A stretch of DNA of 64,000 bases from Mesorhizobium sp. 1M-11 (lineage in GTDB: Bacteria; Pseudomonadota; Alphaproteobacteria; Rhizobiales; Rhizobiaceae): NCBI RefSeq assembly GCF_001303895.1, contig NZ_LJSD01000051.1, positions 310,001 through 374,000 of the forward strand, given 5' to 3'. Positions 35,841 through 45,249 of this stretch are shown here, in pieces. Within the stretch, counting starts at the first letter, position 1. Every line of letters begins with the position of its first letter. A model generated the notes under the pieces. It was not told the origin of the DNA, ran no database searches, and saw nothing but the letters and a program-made list of their open reading frames with translations. The translations under genes and the position numbers were made by a program.

Positions 35841-36136
35841 CAGGTTGCTGGACGGTGGACACCGTTGCGCAGACAGGCCGGGGTGCTTTCCGCGGATTCG
35901 ATCTTTGGCGACCCCGCCCCTTGGCAGCCGGTAACATTCGGGGACCGCGCTTCATCGTTTTTGATCGCATCGTTTGCCGGCGTGCCGGGATGCCGCAACG
36001 CCTGAAACCACCGGGCGTTGCGCCAATTCGTGGCCCTGGCTTCCGCAGACCGATAGCCGGCTCAGGAGTGAGACGGGGTTCACATCGCGGAGCGACGCAC
36101 TAACTCGAACGGCGGAGCTCACGGAATGGGTACCGC

Positions 36137-37132
36137 ATGAACACAGCCAAGAGTGGCCGAAACGGCGCTATCGATGCATTGAAGGGAGCAGGGATCCTGC
36201 TCGTCGTCTTCGGCCACCTGATCGAGAAGCCATCCGCGCAATCGATCCTGCTGCAGACGCTCTATACCGATATCTACGCCTTCCACATGCCGCTGTTCGT
36301 CTTCCTGTCCGGCATCTTCGCGCGCGACACGCTGAAGAGCCGCGACTACCAGAAGATCGGGTGGACGCTGTTCTTCCCGCTCGTCGTCTTCCAGCTCATC
36401 TATCTGGGCGCCGGCCGGCTGACCGACTGGTACAGCTATTCGCCACTGACGCCCTACTGGCTGCTCTGGTTCATCGCCAGCATGATCGGCTGGCGCCTGC
36501 TGCTGCCGCTGTTCGCCTCTCCGGTCGGGCTGTCTGTGGCGCTTCTCGGGGCCATCTTCGTCGGCTACGACGATGCCGTCGGCTATGCGCTGAGCGCTGC
36601 CCGGACAATCTATTTCCTGCCTTTCTTCGTGCTCGGCCATCTCTACGGCGCGCAGCTGGTGGCACTGGCCGGACGCCATCGCCTCGCCTTCTCCTGCCTG
36701 TTCGGGCTGTCCATGCTGGTGGTGACGGTGTGGTGGCTGAACGGCCTCGACGGCTCGGCGCTGACCGGAAGCCGCGACTACTCAAGTGCCGCGCCCTTTT
36801 CGGCCTATCCCGGGCTCGGCCGGCTGCTGGTGCTGGCGTTGAGCCTGGCCGCCGTGCTGGGCTTCTGCGCCTTGGTGCCGGGCCGTTCGACGGTGCTGGC
36901 CTGGTTCGGCGAGCGCTCGCTGTCGATCTATCTGGTGCACGGGCTGATCGTCATGGTCCTGGCCAGCAGCGGCGTGCTGGGCTCGGTCTCGCTGCCTGTC
37001 ATGATCGGCGTTTCGATCCTGATCGCCGCGATCTCCGCGACGCTCGACACGCCGATGCGACGCCTGTTCAGCCCGCCGCCGAGGGGTTTGGTCACTTTCG
37101 GGGAGATGGCCGGCGGGAGCAAGGCGCGCTGA
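36137..37132 (+). CDS. Acyltransferase family 3 membrane protein
   Basis: The 331-residue protein is a polytopic membrane acyltransferase (Acyl_transf_3). It starts with the family pattern GAIDALKGAGILLVVFGHLIE, whose His is the likely catalytic residue, followed by about ten membrane helices and a FGERSLSIYLVHGL segment near the end. Such enzymes O-acetylate sugars, lipids or peptides on the periplasmic side. The 296 bp upstream hold no recognised gene. A mosaic repeat arm follows the stop codon. Confidence 0.85.
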   Translation: MNTAKSGRNGAIDALKGAGILLVVFGHLIEKPSAQSILLQTLYTDIYAFHMPLFVFLSGIFARDTLKSRDYQKIGWTLFFPLVVFQLIYLGAGRLTDWYSYSPLTPYWLLWFIASMIGWRLLLPLFASPVGLSVALLGAIFVGYDDAVGYALSAARTIYFLPFFVLGHLYGAQLVALAGRHRLAFSCLFGLSMLVVTVWWLNGLDGSALTGSRDYSSAAPFSAYPGLGRLLVLALSLAAVLGFCALVPGRSTVLAWFGERSLSIYLVHGLIVMVLASSGVLGSVSLPVMIGVSILIAAISATLDTPMRRLFSPPPRGLVTFGEMAGGSKAR

Positions 37133-37183
37133 GTGGAGCGCCAAGTGCCACCGGTGACAGTTAGCGCCGGCGCCAATGAAGAC

Positions 37184-37246
37184 CGTCATCCTCGACCTCG
37201 AAGCGACCGCAGGGAGCGGAGAGTGTCGGGGATCCATTCCGGAACG
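37184..37246. repeat. Mosaic repeat A, single reverse arm
   Basis: One reverse arm without a forward partner lies between the acyltransferase and DUF1579 genes. It is preceded by the recurring module GTGCCACCGGTGACAGTTAGC and followed by the GATCCCAGTTCGCGTTCCG module seen beside other copies. Confidence 0.9.
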
Positions 37247-37301
37247 CTGAAGAAGGCGCTGCGCTGCAGATCCCAGTTCGCGTTCCGATGTCCTTCAGCA
37301 C

Positions 37302-37907
37302 TCAGTGGCGGCGGGTGTATTCGTAGCGCACGAACAGCCAGGATTTGCCCGTGCCGTTGGCCATCATGACGTGCTGTTCCTTCAGCATGTGATCGACGTC
37401 GGAACTGGAAATCGCCATGTCGGAGACCATGAAGCGGCCTTCGACTTCGGTGCCGAAGCCGACAAAGCCCTGCGGTTCGAACTGGACGTCGATCTTGCCG
37501 TCCGTCGCGGGGCCGAAGCTGCGCGCCGGCATGATGGAGACGGGAAAGCGCGTGTCCATGGAGACATATTTCCAGCGCCCCTCGACCCGGTCGAAATTGA
37601 GATAGTCGATGCGGGTGAAATCGGGCTGGTTGCCGCCCGGCGCCGGCTTCATGATCTCCTGCAGGATCGGCCCGATCATGGTGCGTTCGGCCACCAGCCC
37701 GCGGGCGACGATCGGCTCTGCCCCCGGCGCCGGCCACAGGCTTGCGACGACATCCCACTGGCCGGTCTGCTTGGTCAGCATCTCTTCCAGGGGGCCGGGT
37801 TCCGACATGCGCTGGGCGGCGGTGGGCTCGTCGGCCGATACGGGGGCGCTGCCTGCGAACGAGAGGGCCGACGTCACGACAAGAAGGGCGATGAGGGGTT
37901 TGGGCAT
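37302..37907 (-). CDS. DUF1579 family exported protein
   Basis: The 201-residue protein has a signal peptide (MPKPLIALLVVTSALSFAGSAPVSA-DE) and a DUF1579-like lipocalin-type beta-barrel domain (QTGQWDVVASLWP, GLVAERTMIG). The function of the family is unknown. AGGAG lies 7 nt before the ATG at 37907. It is convergent with the acyltransferase gene. Confidence 0.75.
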   Translation of the reverse strand: MPKPLIALLVVTSALSFAGSAPVSADEPTAAQRMSEPGPLEEMLTKQTGQWDVVASLWPAPGAEPIVARGLVAERTMIGPILQEIMKPAPGGNQPDFTRIDYLNFDRVEGRWKYVSMDTRFPVSIMPARSFGPATDGKIDVQFEPQGFVGFGTEVEGRFMVSDMAISSSDVDHMLKEQHVMMANGTGKSWLFVRYEYTRRH

Positions 37908-38023
37908 GAAGGTTCTCCTGCCTGCCCCGCCCTTTCGCATAGTGGACGTTCAGGTGCGGCGGTCAACCCGGTTTGTCGCGAGGCATTCGCATAGCTGTGC
38001 TTCTGCCGAGCCATTCCCTTCTG

Positions 38024-38251
38024 CGTTCCGGAATGGATCCCCGACACTCTCCGCTCCCTACGGTCGCTCACGAGGTCGAGGATGACGGACTTCATGTCCT
38101 GTCGCGGCTAACTGTCATCGTCGGTACCTGACGTGACCTTAGATGTCGTCACCGACGTTCGAGATTTCGCCGGAGCGCTCTTACCCTCGTCATCCTCGAC
38201 CGCGAGAGGGAGCGCAGCGACCGGAGCGTGTCGGGGATCCATTCCGGAACG
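38024..38251. repeat. Mosaic repeat A, paired copy
   Basis: A forward arm lies at 38024-38087 and a reverse arm at 38188-38251. The spacer includes TAACTGTCATCGTCGGTACC, an inverted relative of the GGTGACAGTTAGC module. The reverse arm has an altered centre (CGCGAGAGGGAGCGCAGCG). Confidence 0.88.
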
Positions 38252-38361
38252 CTGAAGAAGGCGCGGCGATCCAGACATTGCCCAGGTCGTACCGGGTGAC
38301 GTCGGCGATCACCCTGCGACCGGAAAACTTGCGCTCCCTGGACCGTGCCCCGCTGGAAACG

Positions 38362-40338
38362 CTACAGTCCCAGCGCGGCCTTGCGTCCGTCGTGGATGGC
38401 ATAGGCGGCCTGGCGCGGCGCGGTGCAGTCGCCGATCGCGGTGAAGGCGATGCCGCGTGCGTCGAGTTCGGCGGCAAGGCTGTCCTCGGCCATGTTGGTG
38501 CCGGCGAAGACCAGCGCGTCCGCCGGGTGCTCTTCGCTCACTCCCGTCAGCAGCGATGCGATCGCGGCCGTCTTGCCGTCCCAGCGGACGACGGCGCTCT
38601 CGGTCAGGAAGCGCACGTTGAGCCTGGCCAGCGCGCGGCGCAGCGGGCCGTCGGCCGCCATGCGCTGCAGCTCCTTGCCGACGAGTGGATCAGGCGTCAC
38701 CAGCGTGACCTCGTGGCCGTCCTCGGCCAGCCGCCAGGCGGTGCCGCAGCCCTTCCAGTTGCCGCCATCGTCGAGCACGATGACGCGCTTTCCGGGCCTC
38801 GCCTCGCGCGCCATCACGGCCTCGGCCGAAAGCACCGTGCCACCGCCGGGTATGGCGTCGAACTGCGGCAGCGCCCTCTGGAAAGCGCCGTCCTGCGGCT
38901 GGGAGCCGGTGGCGACGATGACGTGGTCGACGCCTTCCTGCGCGACATCGTCCGCCTCGACATACTGGCCGTAGCGGACGTCGACCTGGAGCTTTGCGAG
39001 CTGGCGCTGGTACCAGTCGATCAGGTCGATGATCTGGGCGCGGCGCGGCTGCATGCCGGCAAGCCGGAACTGCCCGCCGAGACGATCCGAGGCTTCGGCG
39101 AGCGCCACCCGGTGGCCGCGCTCGGCGGCGACGCGCGCGGCCTCCAGCCCGGCCGGGCCGCCGCCCACGACCAGCACGCGCCTGGGCCTCGCGGCCGGCG
39201 TGAAGCGGTCGCCGCCCCACTCCCATTCGCGGCCGGCCGACGGGTTGATGACGCAGCTGATCCAGTAGTCGCGCGAGCGCCGGCCCCAGCACATCTGGTT
39301 GCAGGACAGGCAGCCGCGAATGTCTTCGGCCCTTCCCGCGGCAGCCTTGTTGGCAAGGTGCGGATCGGCGATCTGGCCGCGCACGATGGAGACGAGATCC
39401 GCACGCCCTTCGCTGAGCACGCTCTCGGCGTTCTGCGGCGTGCGGATATGGCTCTCGGCCGTGACCAGGGCATGGCGCACGGTGGATTTCAGCACCGCCG
39501 CGAGGTCGGCGCCGAGCTTCTCCGGATAGAGGAAGGTCGGGATGATCTTGTAGAAGTCGAAATAGCTGCCGGACCCGCAGGTGACATAGTCCATGAGATG
39601 GTCGCGGTCGTGCCGGTCGACGATCTCGGCCAGCGCCTCGCGCTGCAGCGCCACCTCGACGTCCGGGTCGTCGTTGATGGCGAGGCCGACGATGAAATCG
39701 TCGCCGCATTCGCGGCGGATGCGGCTCATCACCTCGCGGCTCATGCGGGTGCGGTTCTCGAGACTGCCGCCCCAGCGATCGTCGCGCCGGTTCGACCACG
39801 GCGTCCAGAACTGGTCGAGCATCGAATGATAGGCGGCCCAGACCTCGACCCCGTCGAAGCCGGCCTCGCGGCAGCGCCGTGCGGCCTGGACGAAGCCGTC
39901 GATCGTTTCCTCGATGTCGGCCTCGGTCATGCGGTGCGAGCCGTCGGAATCGTGGTAGCTCGGCAGGCCCGACGGCGACCAGCCGGCATGGAACGAGTTG
40001 TCGGCATCGGCGTGCTGGCCGACATGGTAGAGCTGCTGGATGGCGACGGCGCCATTGCCCTTGATCGCCTCGGTCACTTTACGGAAATGCGGGACGACGC
40101 TGTCGTCGGACGGACGGAAATTGCCGCGGGTCAGCACCGCCGCCCGGTGCACGGGCATCGGCTCGACGACGACCATGCCGGCGCCGCCGATGGCGCGCTC
40201 GGCATAATAGCCGACATGCTGTTCGGTCGGCAGGCCGTCGGCCGCCATGTTCGCGGTGTGAGCGCCGAAGACGATGCGGTTGCGCAGCGTCTTTCCGCGC
40301 AACGCGACCGGCGTGAACAGCCGCCTGAATTCGGACAT
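38362..40338 (-). CDS. NADH:flavin oxidoreductase, TMADH/N-methylproline demethylase type
   Basis: The 658-residue protein combines an N-terminal FMN-binding TIM barrel of the old yellow enzyme family (LRNRIVFGAHTANMA at the start), a [4Fe-4S] cluster motif near residues 343-360 (Cys-x2-Cys-x3-Cys-x11-Cys in GCLSCNQMCW...SCVINP), and a C-terminal FAD/NAD(P)-binding part (VLVVGGGPAGLEAARVA). This layout is shared by trimethylamine and dimethylamine dehydrogenases, stachydrine or N-methylproline demethylases, and 2,4-dienoyl-CoA reductases. The N-methyl gene context favours demethylation. GGAGG lies 6 nt before the ATG. A decayed copy of its 5' end is at 49740-49908. Confidence 0.85.
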   Translation of the reverse strand: MSEFRRLFTPVALRGKTLRNRIVFGAHTANMAADGLPTEQHVGYYAERAIGGAGMVVVEPMPVHRAAVLTRGNFRPSDDSVVPHFRKVTEAIKGNGAVAIQQLYHVGQHADADNSFHAGWSPSGLPSYHDSDGSHRMTEADIEETIDGFVQAARRCREAGFDGVEVWAAYHSMLDQFWTPWSNRRDDRWGGSLENRTRMSREVMSRIRRECGDDFIVGLAINDDPDVEVALQREALAEIVDRHDRDHLMDYVTCGSGSYFDFYKIIPTFLYPEKLGADLAAVLKSTVRHALVTAESHIRTPQNAESVLSEGRADLVSIVRGQIADPHLANKAAAGRAEDIRGCLSCNQMCWGRRSRDYWISCVINPSAGREWEWGGDRFTPAARPRRVLVVGGGPAGLEAARVAAERGHRVALAEASDRLGGQFRLAGMQPRRAQIIDLIDWYQRQLAKLQVDVRYGQYVEADDVAQEGVDHVIVATGSQPQDGAFQRALPQFDAIPGGGTVLSAEAVMAREARPGKRVIVLDDGGNWKGCGTAWRLAEDGHEVTLVTPDPLVGKELQRMAADGPLRRALARLNVRFLTESAVVRWDGKTAAIASLLTGVSEEHPADALVFAGTNMAEDSLAAELDARGIAFTAIGDCTAPRQAAYAIHDGRKAALGL

Positions 40339-40573
40339 GGTTGCCTCCCTGGAGCGATGCGCGCCGGTACCCGCTGCGTGTGCCATGGACGAACAATCGA
40401 GGCTGGCCGTCAATGTGAACGAAATTCTTCGCTGGTTGAGCTGGAGGCAACCGAGCCAGGGCAATCGCATATGGCCGTGCCCATCCTTTTCTGCGTTCCG
40501 GAATGGAACCAGCTCCGGTCGAGCGGTCAATCTCGGAACGCGAACTGGAGTCTGCACCGCCGCTCCTTCCTCG

Positions 40574-40843
40574 ACGTTCCGGAACGGATCCCCGACACTC
40601 TCCGCTCCCTGCGGTCGCTTACGAGGTCGAGGATGACGAGGTGAAGGGCGCGTCGGCTAATCTCGAACGTTGGTGATAACGCCGACGTTTGAGGCTGGCG
40701 CGGGATCATGAGCCGACCTGCAACCGTCTGGGGGACGCCAAGTGCCACCGGTGACAGTTAGCACCGGCATCCATGCAGCCCGTCATCCTCGACCTCGGAG
40801 CGACCGAAGGGAGCGGAGAGTGTCGGGGATCCATTCCGGAACG
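40574..40843. repeat. Mosaic repeat A, paired copy, with a partial copy upstream
   Basis: A forward arm lies at 40574-40638 and a reverse arm at 40781-40843. A broken forward arm (GCGTTCCGGAATGGAACC) is near 40493, just downstream of the module GGCAATCGCATATGGCC, which also occurs before the copy at 46416. Modules CGGAACGCGAACTGG and TGCACCGCCGCTCCTTCCTC precede the forward arm. Confidence 0.88.
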
Positions 40844-40882
40844 TTGGTGGAATGCCACGAACGCTGGCGCCGGCGAACAAAG

Positions 40883-41173
40883 TCAGAGCAGATGCCAGGC
40901 GATATCCTGCCAGTCGGGATTGCGTTCCTCGATCAGCTTGATCTTCCAGGCACGAGGCCATTTCTTGATCACCTTCTCGCGTGCGATCGCATCGACGACC
41001 AGGTCATATTCATCGAACCACACCAGCCGCATCGCGCCATAGCGCGCCGCGAATTTCGACCCTGTTCCGGTCTGATGTTGCAGAAGCCGGCCGGCAAGGT
41101 CCGACGTCACGCCGATATACAGCGTGCCGTTCTTCCGTGACGCCAGAATATAGACGCAGCCCCTTCGCCCCAT
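40883..41173 (-). CDS. Solo GIY-YIG nuclease-domain protein
   Basis: The 96-residue protein is a single GIY-YIG domain: VYILAS (residues 7-12), LYIGVT (18-23), the conserved Arg in AGRLLQH (Arg29), a FDEYD segment, and a late Lys/Trp-rich helix. It matches the stand-alone UPF0213/YhbQ-like nuclease-domain proteins in size. Their biological role is largely unknown. It lies in the densest block of mosaic repeat A in this window, with repeat units directly on both sides, which raises the question of a link to their spread. Confidence 0.85.
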   Translation of the reverse strand: MGRRGCVYILASRKNGTLYIGVTSDLAGRLLQHQTGTGSKFAARYGAMRLVWFDEYDLVVDAIAREKVIKKWPRAWKIKLIEERNPDWQDIAWHLL

Positions 41174-41237
41174 TTCCCGATATTATCGGCAGCGGGGGAC
41201 GGATTGAAGCCGGTTCTGGACCGTGTCGAATCTTTGT

Positions 41238-41496
41238 CGTTCCGGAATGGATCCCCGACACTCGCCGCTCCCTGCGGTCGCTTACGAGGTCGAGGATGAC
41301 GAGGTGAAGGGCGCGTCGGCTAGTCTCGAACGTTGGTGATGACGCTGATGTTTGAGGATGGCGCGGGACAATCAGCCGGTCTGCAACGTCCGGGGGACGC
41401 CAAGTGCCACCGGTGACAGTTAGTGCCGGCATCCATGCAGCCCGTCATCCCCGACACTCTCCAGTCGCTTCGCTCCTTTCGAGGTCGAGGATGACG
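41238..41496. repeat. Mosaic repeat A: forward arm and a chimeric arm
   Basis: A normal forward arm lies at 41238-41301. At 41443-41496 the first bases are those of a reverse arm (CGTCATCC), but the rest is the second half of a forward arm (CCGACACTCTCC ... GGATGACG). The join falls in shared ATCC-CGAC bases, which points to recombination between inverted copies. Confidence 0.8.
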
Positions 41497-42193
41497 GCGG
41501 TAGGGGCGTGCCGGCTATTCTCCAACGCTGATGGTGACGCCAGCGTTGGAGATTGGTGCGGGACAATCAGCCGGTCTGCAACGTCTGGGGGACGCCAAGT
41601 GCCACCGGTGACAGTTAGCGTCGGCATCCATGCAGCCCGTCATCCTCGACCTCGTGAGCGACCACAGGGAGCGGAGAGTGTCGGGGATCCATTCCGGAAC
41701 GGGGAGGAAGGCGCGGCGGTGCAGATCCCAGTTCGCGTTCCGAGATTGACCGCTCGCCGAAGCTGGTTCCATTTCCATCAAGGTTCCGGAATGGATCCCC
41801 GACACTCTGCAGTCGCTTCGCTCCTTTCGAGGTCGAGGATGACGGCGGTGGGGGCGTGCCGGCTATTCTCCAACGCTGATGGTGACGCCAGCGTTGGAGA
41901 TTGGTGCGGGACAATGAGCCCGATCTGCAACGTCTGGAGGACGCCAAGTGCCACCGGTGACAGTTAGCGCCGGCATCCATGCAGCCCGTCATCCTCGACC
42001 TCCTGAGCGACCGCAGGGAGCGGAGAGTGTCGGGAATCCATTCCGGAACGGGGAGGAAGGCGCGGCGGTGCAGATCCCAGTTCGCGTTCCGAGATTGACC
42101 GCTCGCCGAAGCTGGTTCCATTTCCATCAAGGTTCTGGAATGGATCCCCGACACTCTGCAGTCGCTTCGCTCCTTTCGAGGTCGAGGATGACG
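41497..42193. repeat. 349-bp tandem duplication built from mosaic repeat A
   Basis: Two nearly identical units of about 349 bp follow each other (roughly 41497-41844 and 41845-42193). Each holds the central hairpin module, GTGCCACCGGTGACAGTTAGCG, a reverse arm (41638-41701; 41987-42050) and a forward arm (41782-41844; 42131-42193). They differ at few positions, so the duplication is recent. Confidence 0.85.
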
Positions 42194-42234
42194 AGGGCAT
42201 GGGCGCGCCGGGCCAATCTCGAACATCGGGGGCA

Positions 42235-43041
42235 TCAATCGAGCGCGATGCCGTCATTGCCCAGCAGCGGCATCAGCAGTGCGAAGAGCTCGGCCTGGGA
42301 GGAGATGCCGCAGCGCGCATAGAGCTGCTTGCGGAAGACCTTCACCGTCTGCGGACTGACGCCGAGATGAAGACCGATCGAAGGGGAAGAGTGGCCCTGC
42401 AGGATCAGCAGCGCCACCTCCGCCTGGCGTCGGCTCAGCCCGACGCCATGATGGCTCTTCATGGAAGCGATCAGGTTGTCGATGACCGATGTCGGCCTGC
42501 GCTCGCCGGCCGGGTGGACCTCCGAGGCGCTGAAATGCGCGCGCAGCAGCGACATCACGACGGGTTCGTGCTGCCGAAGCTGGTCTTCCGCCTTCGACGA
42601 GAAAAGCTGGTCGGAGGAACTGTCCTTGCCGAGCGAGACGGTGATGGTCGTGTTGTCGCCGACCGGCAACAGCACCGATATCTCGTCGATGATGCCGATG
42701 CGGCCGTAATACCATTTGAAATAGCGGCTGCGGCGGAACTGGTCCGGCGCGATGTCGAGCAGGCGATAGAGGCCGGGCGCGCCGCGCGTGAGATGGAAGT
42801 GGTAGACCGGATCGAGAAGATAGGCGCCCGGCAGATATTGCCTGGCGACAAAGCGGAACACGTCCGGTCCGCGCACGCTCCTGTAGCGTATGTCGGGCGC
42901 GTTGGTGCCGACGAAAACGATGACGATGATGTTGTCGTAGTCCATGCAGGAACGCAGGTATTCAGCCATCGCCGGGTAGAAATCGTCGCTTCCGACCCTG
43001 TCGATCGCTTGCGCCAGACTGCCGAAGACCGTCTTTGTCAC
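42235..43041 (-). CDS. LuxR-family transcriptional regulator
   Basis: The protein of about 268 residues has a C-terminal LuxR helix-turn-helix (GLSRRQAEVALLILQGHSSP, then SIGLHLGVSPQTVKVFRKQL) and an N-terminal sensing domain of unknown type. No receiver Asp signature is present, so it is not a classic response regulator. The start is uncertain: a GTG at 43041 with GGGG 8 nt upstream is preferred over a TTG at 43077 that lies inside a palindrome. It is divergent from the dimethylformamidase-like catabolic operon and very likely controls it through the TATA-centred palindromes between them. Confidence 0.8.
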   Translation of the reverse strand: MTKTVFGSLAQAIDRVGSDDFYPAMAEYLRSCMDYDNIIVIVFVGTNAPDIRYRSVRGPDVFRFVARQYLPGAYLLDPVYHFHLTRGAPGLYRLLDIAPDQFRRSRYFKWYYGRIGIIDEISVLLPVGDNTTITVSLGKDSSSDQLFSSKAEDQLRQHEPVVMSLLRAHFSASEVHPAGERRPTSVIDNLIASMKSHHGVGLSRRQAEVALLILQGHSSPSIGLHLGVSPQTVKVFRKQLYARCGISSQAELFALLMPLLGNDGIALD

Positions 43042-43048
43042 CGAGAAT

Positions 43049-43119
43049 ACCCCGATGGGGGTATATACCCCCTTCAACTTGGTACTAATAGATTAGATCA
43101 AAAAAACAGGGGTATATCC
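43049..43119. promoter_or_regulatory. Palindromic operators between the LuxR gene and the catabolic operon
   Basis: GGGGGTATATACCCCC (43057-43072) is a perfect 16-bp palindrome. It is preceded by TACCCC-GAT-GGGGGTA (43049-43063), which overlaps it, and followed at 43109 by the related GGGGTATATCC. Two or three related sites in the shared control region suggest cooperative binding by the LuxR regulator or by an unknown protein. Confidence 0.65.
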
Positions 43120-43163
43120 AGTACCCGGGAATTCGGCGGCCCGCAACAGCCGCCGCGGAGAGG

Positions 43164-45218
43164 ATGTCCGCGAGCGTGAAGAAGAAAGTGAACCATGATG
43201 CCATGGCGGCGGCCGGCTATACGGCCCCCTGGCACGCGCCTGCCGGCAGCGCGGTCGAGCTGCATCTGTCCACGGCGGCGGCCGTGCGGGATGTGCGCGT
43301 CATGCGCCTCGACGTTCCAGAGCCCAGGGCCACGGATTGGCCCGTCGAACGCCTTGGCGCCGCCCCCGGGCACGAGAGCATCGATCTCGGCTCCTTCCTG
43401 CGCGTCGGCGCGGCGCAGCTGGCAAGCGCCGGCCCTGTCGAAGGCGTCTCCTTCGAGGTCTTCCTGACCCGCAATCACGGTGAGCGCGCCATCGTCGAAA
43501 CCGACAGCTTCGCGCTGACACTGGCCGATGACGGCCTGCGCCTCCGCCTGGGTGACAGGCTGCTGCTGTCGGGCGAGGCGCTGACGGCGCGCGACTGGCT
43601 GCGCATCGATATCGCGTCGACCGGCTCCGGCGTCGCGCTCGACATCACCGGCAGCGACCTGCTGGCCCCCTTCAAGCTGCATCGCGAATTCGATGCTGCG
43701 TGGAAAGCACCGGGACAGGACCTGCTGTTCGGCGCTGCGCATGACCGTCCGACGCTCAACGCCAAGTTCGCCTCGGTCGCGCTGCGCCTGTCGTGCGGCA
43801 GCGTCTCCTGGACGTTTCCGACGCGCCTGACCGAGGCGCCGCTGCTATCGTCCGGCGCAGCAGTGCTGGAACTCGAAGCGGTCAACCTGCCCACCTTCTG
43901 CACGACCTCGTCGCGCTGGAACGGATCGAGCTTCGATCCCCGGCTCGAGCCTTCCCACTACGACGCGATCCATTGCCATGACGACGACCTAGGCCCGCTG
44001 GACTGGCCGGCATGCTTTCGCACCGAGCTGCCGGGCGACGCCGCCTCCGGCGTCTACGCCTTCGAGATCGAGCACGAGCGCGGCAGCGAACAGATCGTCT
44101 TCTTCGTCGTGGCCGCGGCGCCGCGAAACCGGCTGCTGTTCCTGGTGCCGACCGCCACCTACCTAGCCTATGCCGATGAATTCCTGCCCGAGCACCTCTA
44201 CGAGTGGAAATGCCCGGACCGCGGCCAGCAGTTCGCGATCGATAACAATCTGCGCTCGCTCTACGACTACCACAGCGACGCCAGCGGCGTGTCGATCTGC
44301 TCCTACAGGAAGCCCAAGGCGACGCTTCGCCCGGATTACAATTATCCGCTGTGCGGCGGCCCGCACAACCTGCCGGTCGACCTGCACTTCCTGCGGTTCT
44401 GCCACGCCAACGGCATCGCCTTCGACCTCACGACCGACCATGCGCTGCATGAGCGCGGGCCTGCCGGCCTCGAGGGCTACGCGGCGGTGATGACCGGCAG
44501 CCATCCCGAATACATGTCGGTCGAGATCGAGGACGCGCTGCGGCGTTTCGCGGCCGCAGGGGGCAGCATTGCCTATCTCGGCGGAAACGGCTTCGCCGGC
44601 AAGGTCGCCTTCAAGGACGACCTCATGGAACTGCGCCGTTCGCCGCTGGAAGCCGGCCGCACCTGGGACGGCCCGATCGCCGAACAGTCGCTGGCCATCA
44701 CCAACGAGCCGGGCGGGCATCTGCGCGCCAGCGGACGCGGCGAATTCAGCCTGACCGGCGTGGCGATCTCGCTGATGGGTTTCGACCGAGGCAGGCCCTT
44801 CACCCGCACGCCGGCAAGCCGCGAGCCTGCCGCCGCCTGGCTGTTCGAGGGCGTCGGCCAGGACACGTTCGGGGATAGCGGCATCGTGCTCGGCGCTGCC
44901 GCCGGCTATGAGGTCGACGCCACCGACGCGCATCTCGGCACCCATCCCGACACGATGGTGATCGCACGCGCCGACGGCTTTCCCGACAGCTTCGTGCACG
45001 ACGCCACCCGCTGGTACGAAGGCGGCGAGCCGGAGCTCGAGGGGCGGCGCTGCGCAGAGATGACACTGCGGCACCTGGCCTCGGGCGGCATGATCTTTTC
45101 GGCCAGTTCCGTCGCCTGGCTGGGCGCGCTGCCGGCCGAGGGGATGAACGACGTGGGCCGGATAACGCGCAACCTGCTGAACCGGCTGGGCGCGGCCCAT
45201 GACGGGCGCGAGACATGA
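43164..45218 (+). CDS. N,N-dimethylformamidase large-subunit-like protein
   Basis: The 684-residue protein resembles the beta (large) subunit of N,N-dimethylformamidase. An N-terminal jelly-roll-like part with beta strands is followed by a C-terminal part (from about residue 315) with RLLFLVPTATYLAYADE, SYRKPKATLRPDYNYP, and MTGSHPEYMSVEIEDAL; the Tyr and Glu residues in this region are like those that bind iron in the studied enzyme. No small alpha subunit gene is visible, so it may act alone or on another amide. The ribosome site GGAGAGG is very near the ATG at 43164, so a later GTG start is possible. An ABC importer gene follows 31 bp downstream, in the same operon. Confidence 0.78.
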   Translation: MSASVKKKVNHDAMAAAGYTAPWHAPAGSAVELHLSTAAAVRDVRVMRLDVPEPRATDWPVERLGAAPGHESIDLGSFLRVGAAQLASAGPVEGVSFEVFLTRNHGERAIVETDSFALTLADDGLRLRLGDRLLLSGEALTARDWLRIDIASTGSGVALDITGSDLLAPFKLHREFDAAWKAPGQDLLFGAAHDRPTLNAKFASVALRLSCGSVSWTFPTRLTEAPLLSSGAAVLELEAVNLPTFCTTSSRWNGSSFDPRLEPSHYDAIHCHDDDLGPLDWPACFRTELPGDAASGVYAFEIEHERGSEQIVFFVVAAAPRNRLLFLVPTATYLAYADEFLPEHLYEWKCPDRGQQFAIDNNLRSLYDYHSDASGVSICSYRKPKATLRPDYNYPLCGGPHNLPVDLHFLRFCHANGIAFDLTTDHALHERGPAGLEGYAAVMTGSHPEYMSVEIEDALRRFAAAGGSIAYLGGNGFAGKVAFKDDLMELRRSPLEAGRTWDGPIAEQSLAITNEPGGHLRASGRGEFSLTGVAISLMGFDRGRPFTRTPASREPAAAWLFEGVGQDTFGDSGIVLGAAAGYEVDATDAHLGTHPDTMVIARADGFPDSFVHDATRWYEGGEPELEGRRCAEMTLRHLASGGMIFSASSVAWLGALPAEGMNDVGRITRNLLNRLGAAHDGRET

Positions 45219-45249
45219 CAACAACCACAATGGGAACAAGGACAGAACG

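Noticed and set aside
38143..40644. 833-codon plus-strand frame over the flavin oxidoreductase gene
   Set aside because: The minus strand encodes the oxidoreductase with clear FMN, FeS and FAD motifs; the plus-strand product is low-complexity shadow sequence that also reads through repeat arms.
41200..42234. Regularly spaced repeats that could be a CRISPR array
   Set aside because: The units are palindromic arms of both orientations with recurring, not unique, spacers, and no cas genes are near.
41404..42322. Frames with EWIPDTLRSL or RHPRPR-type peptides in the repeat blocks
   Set aside because: They are translations of mosaic repeat arms and recur wherever the repeat occurs, so they are not genes.
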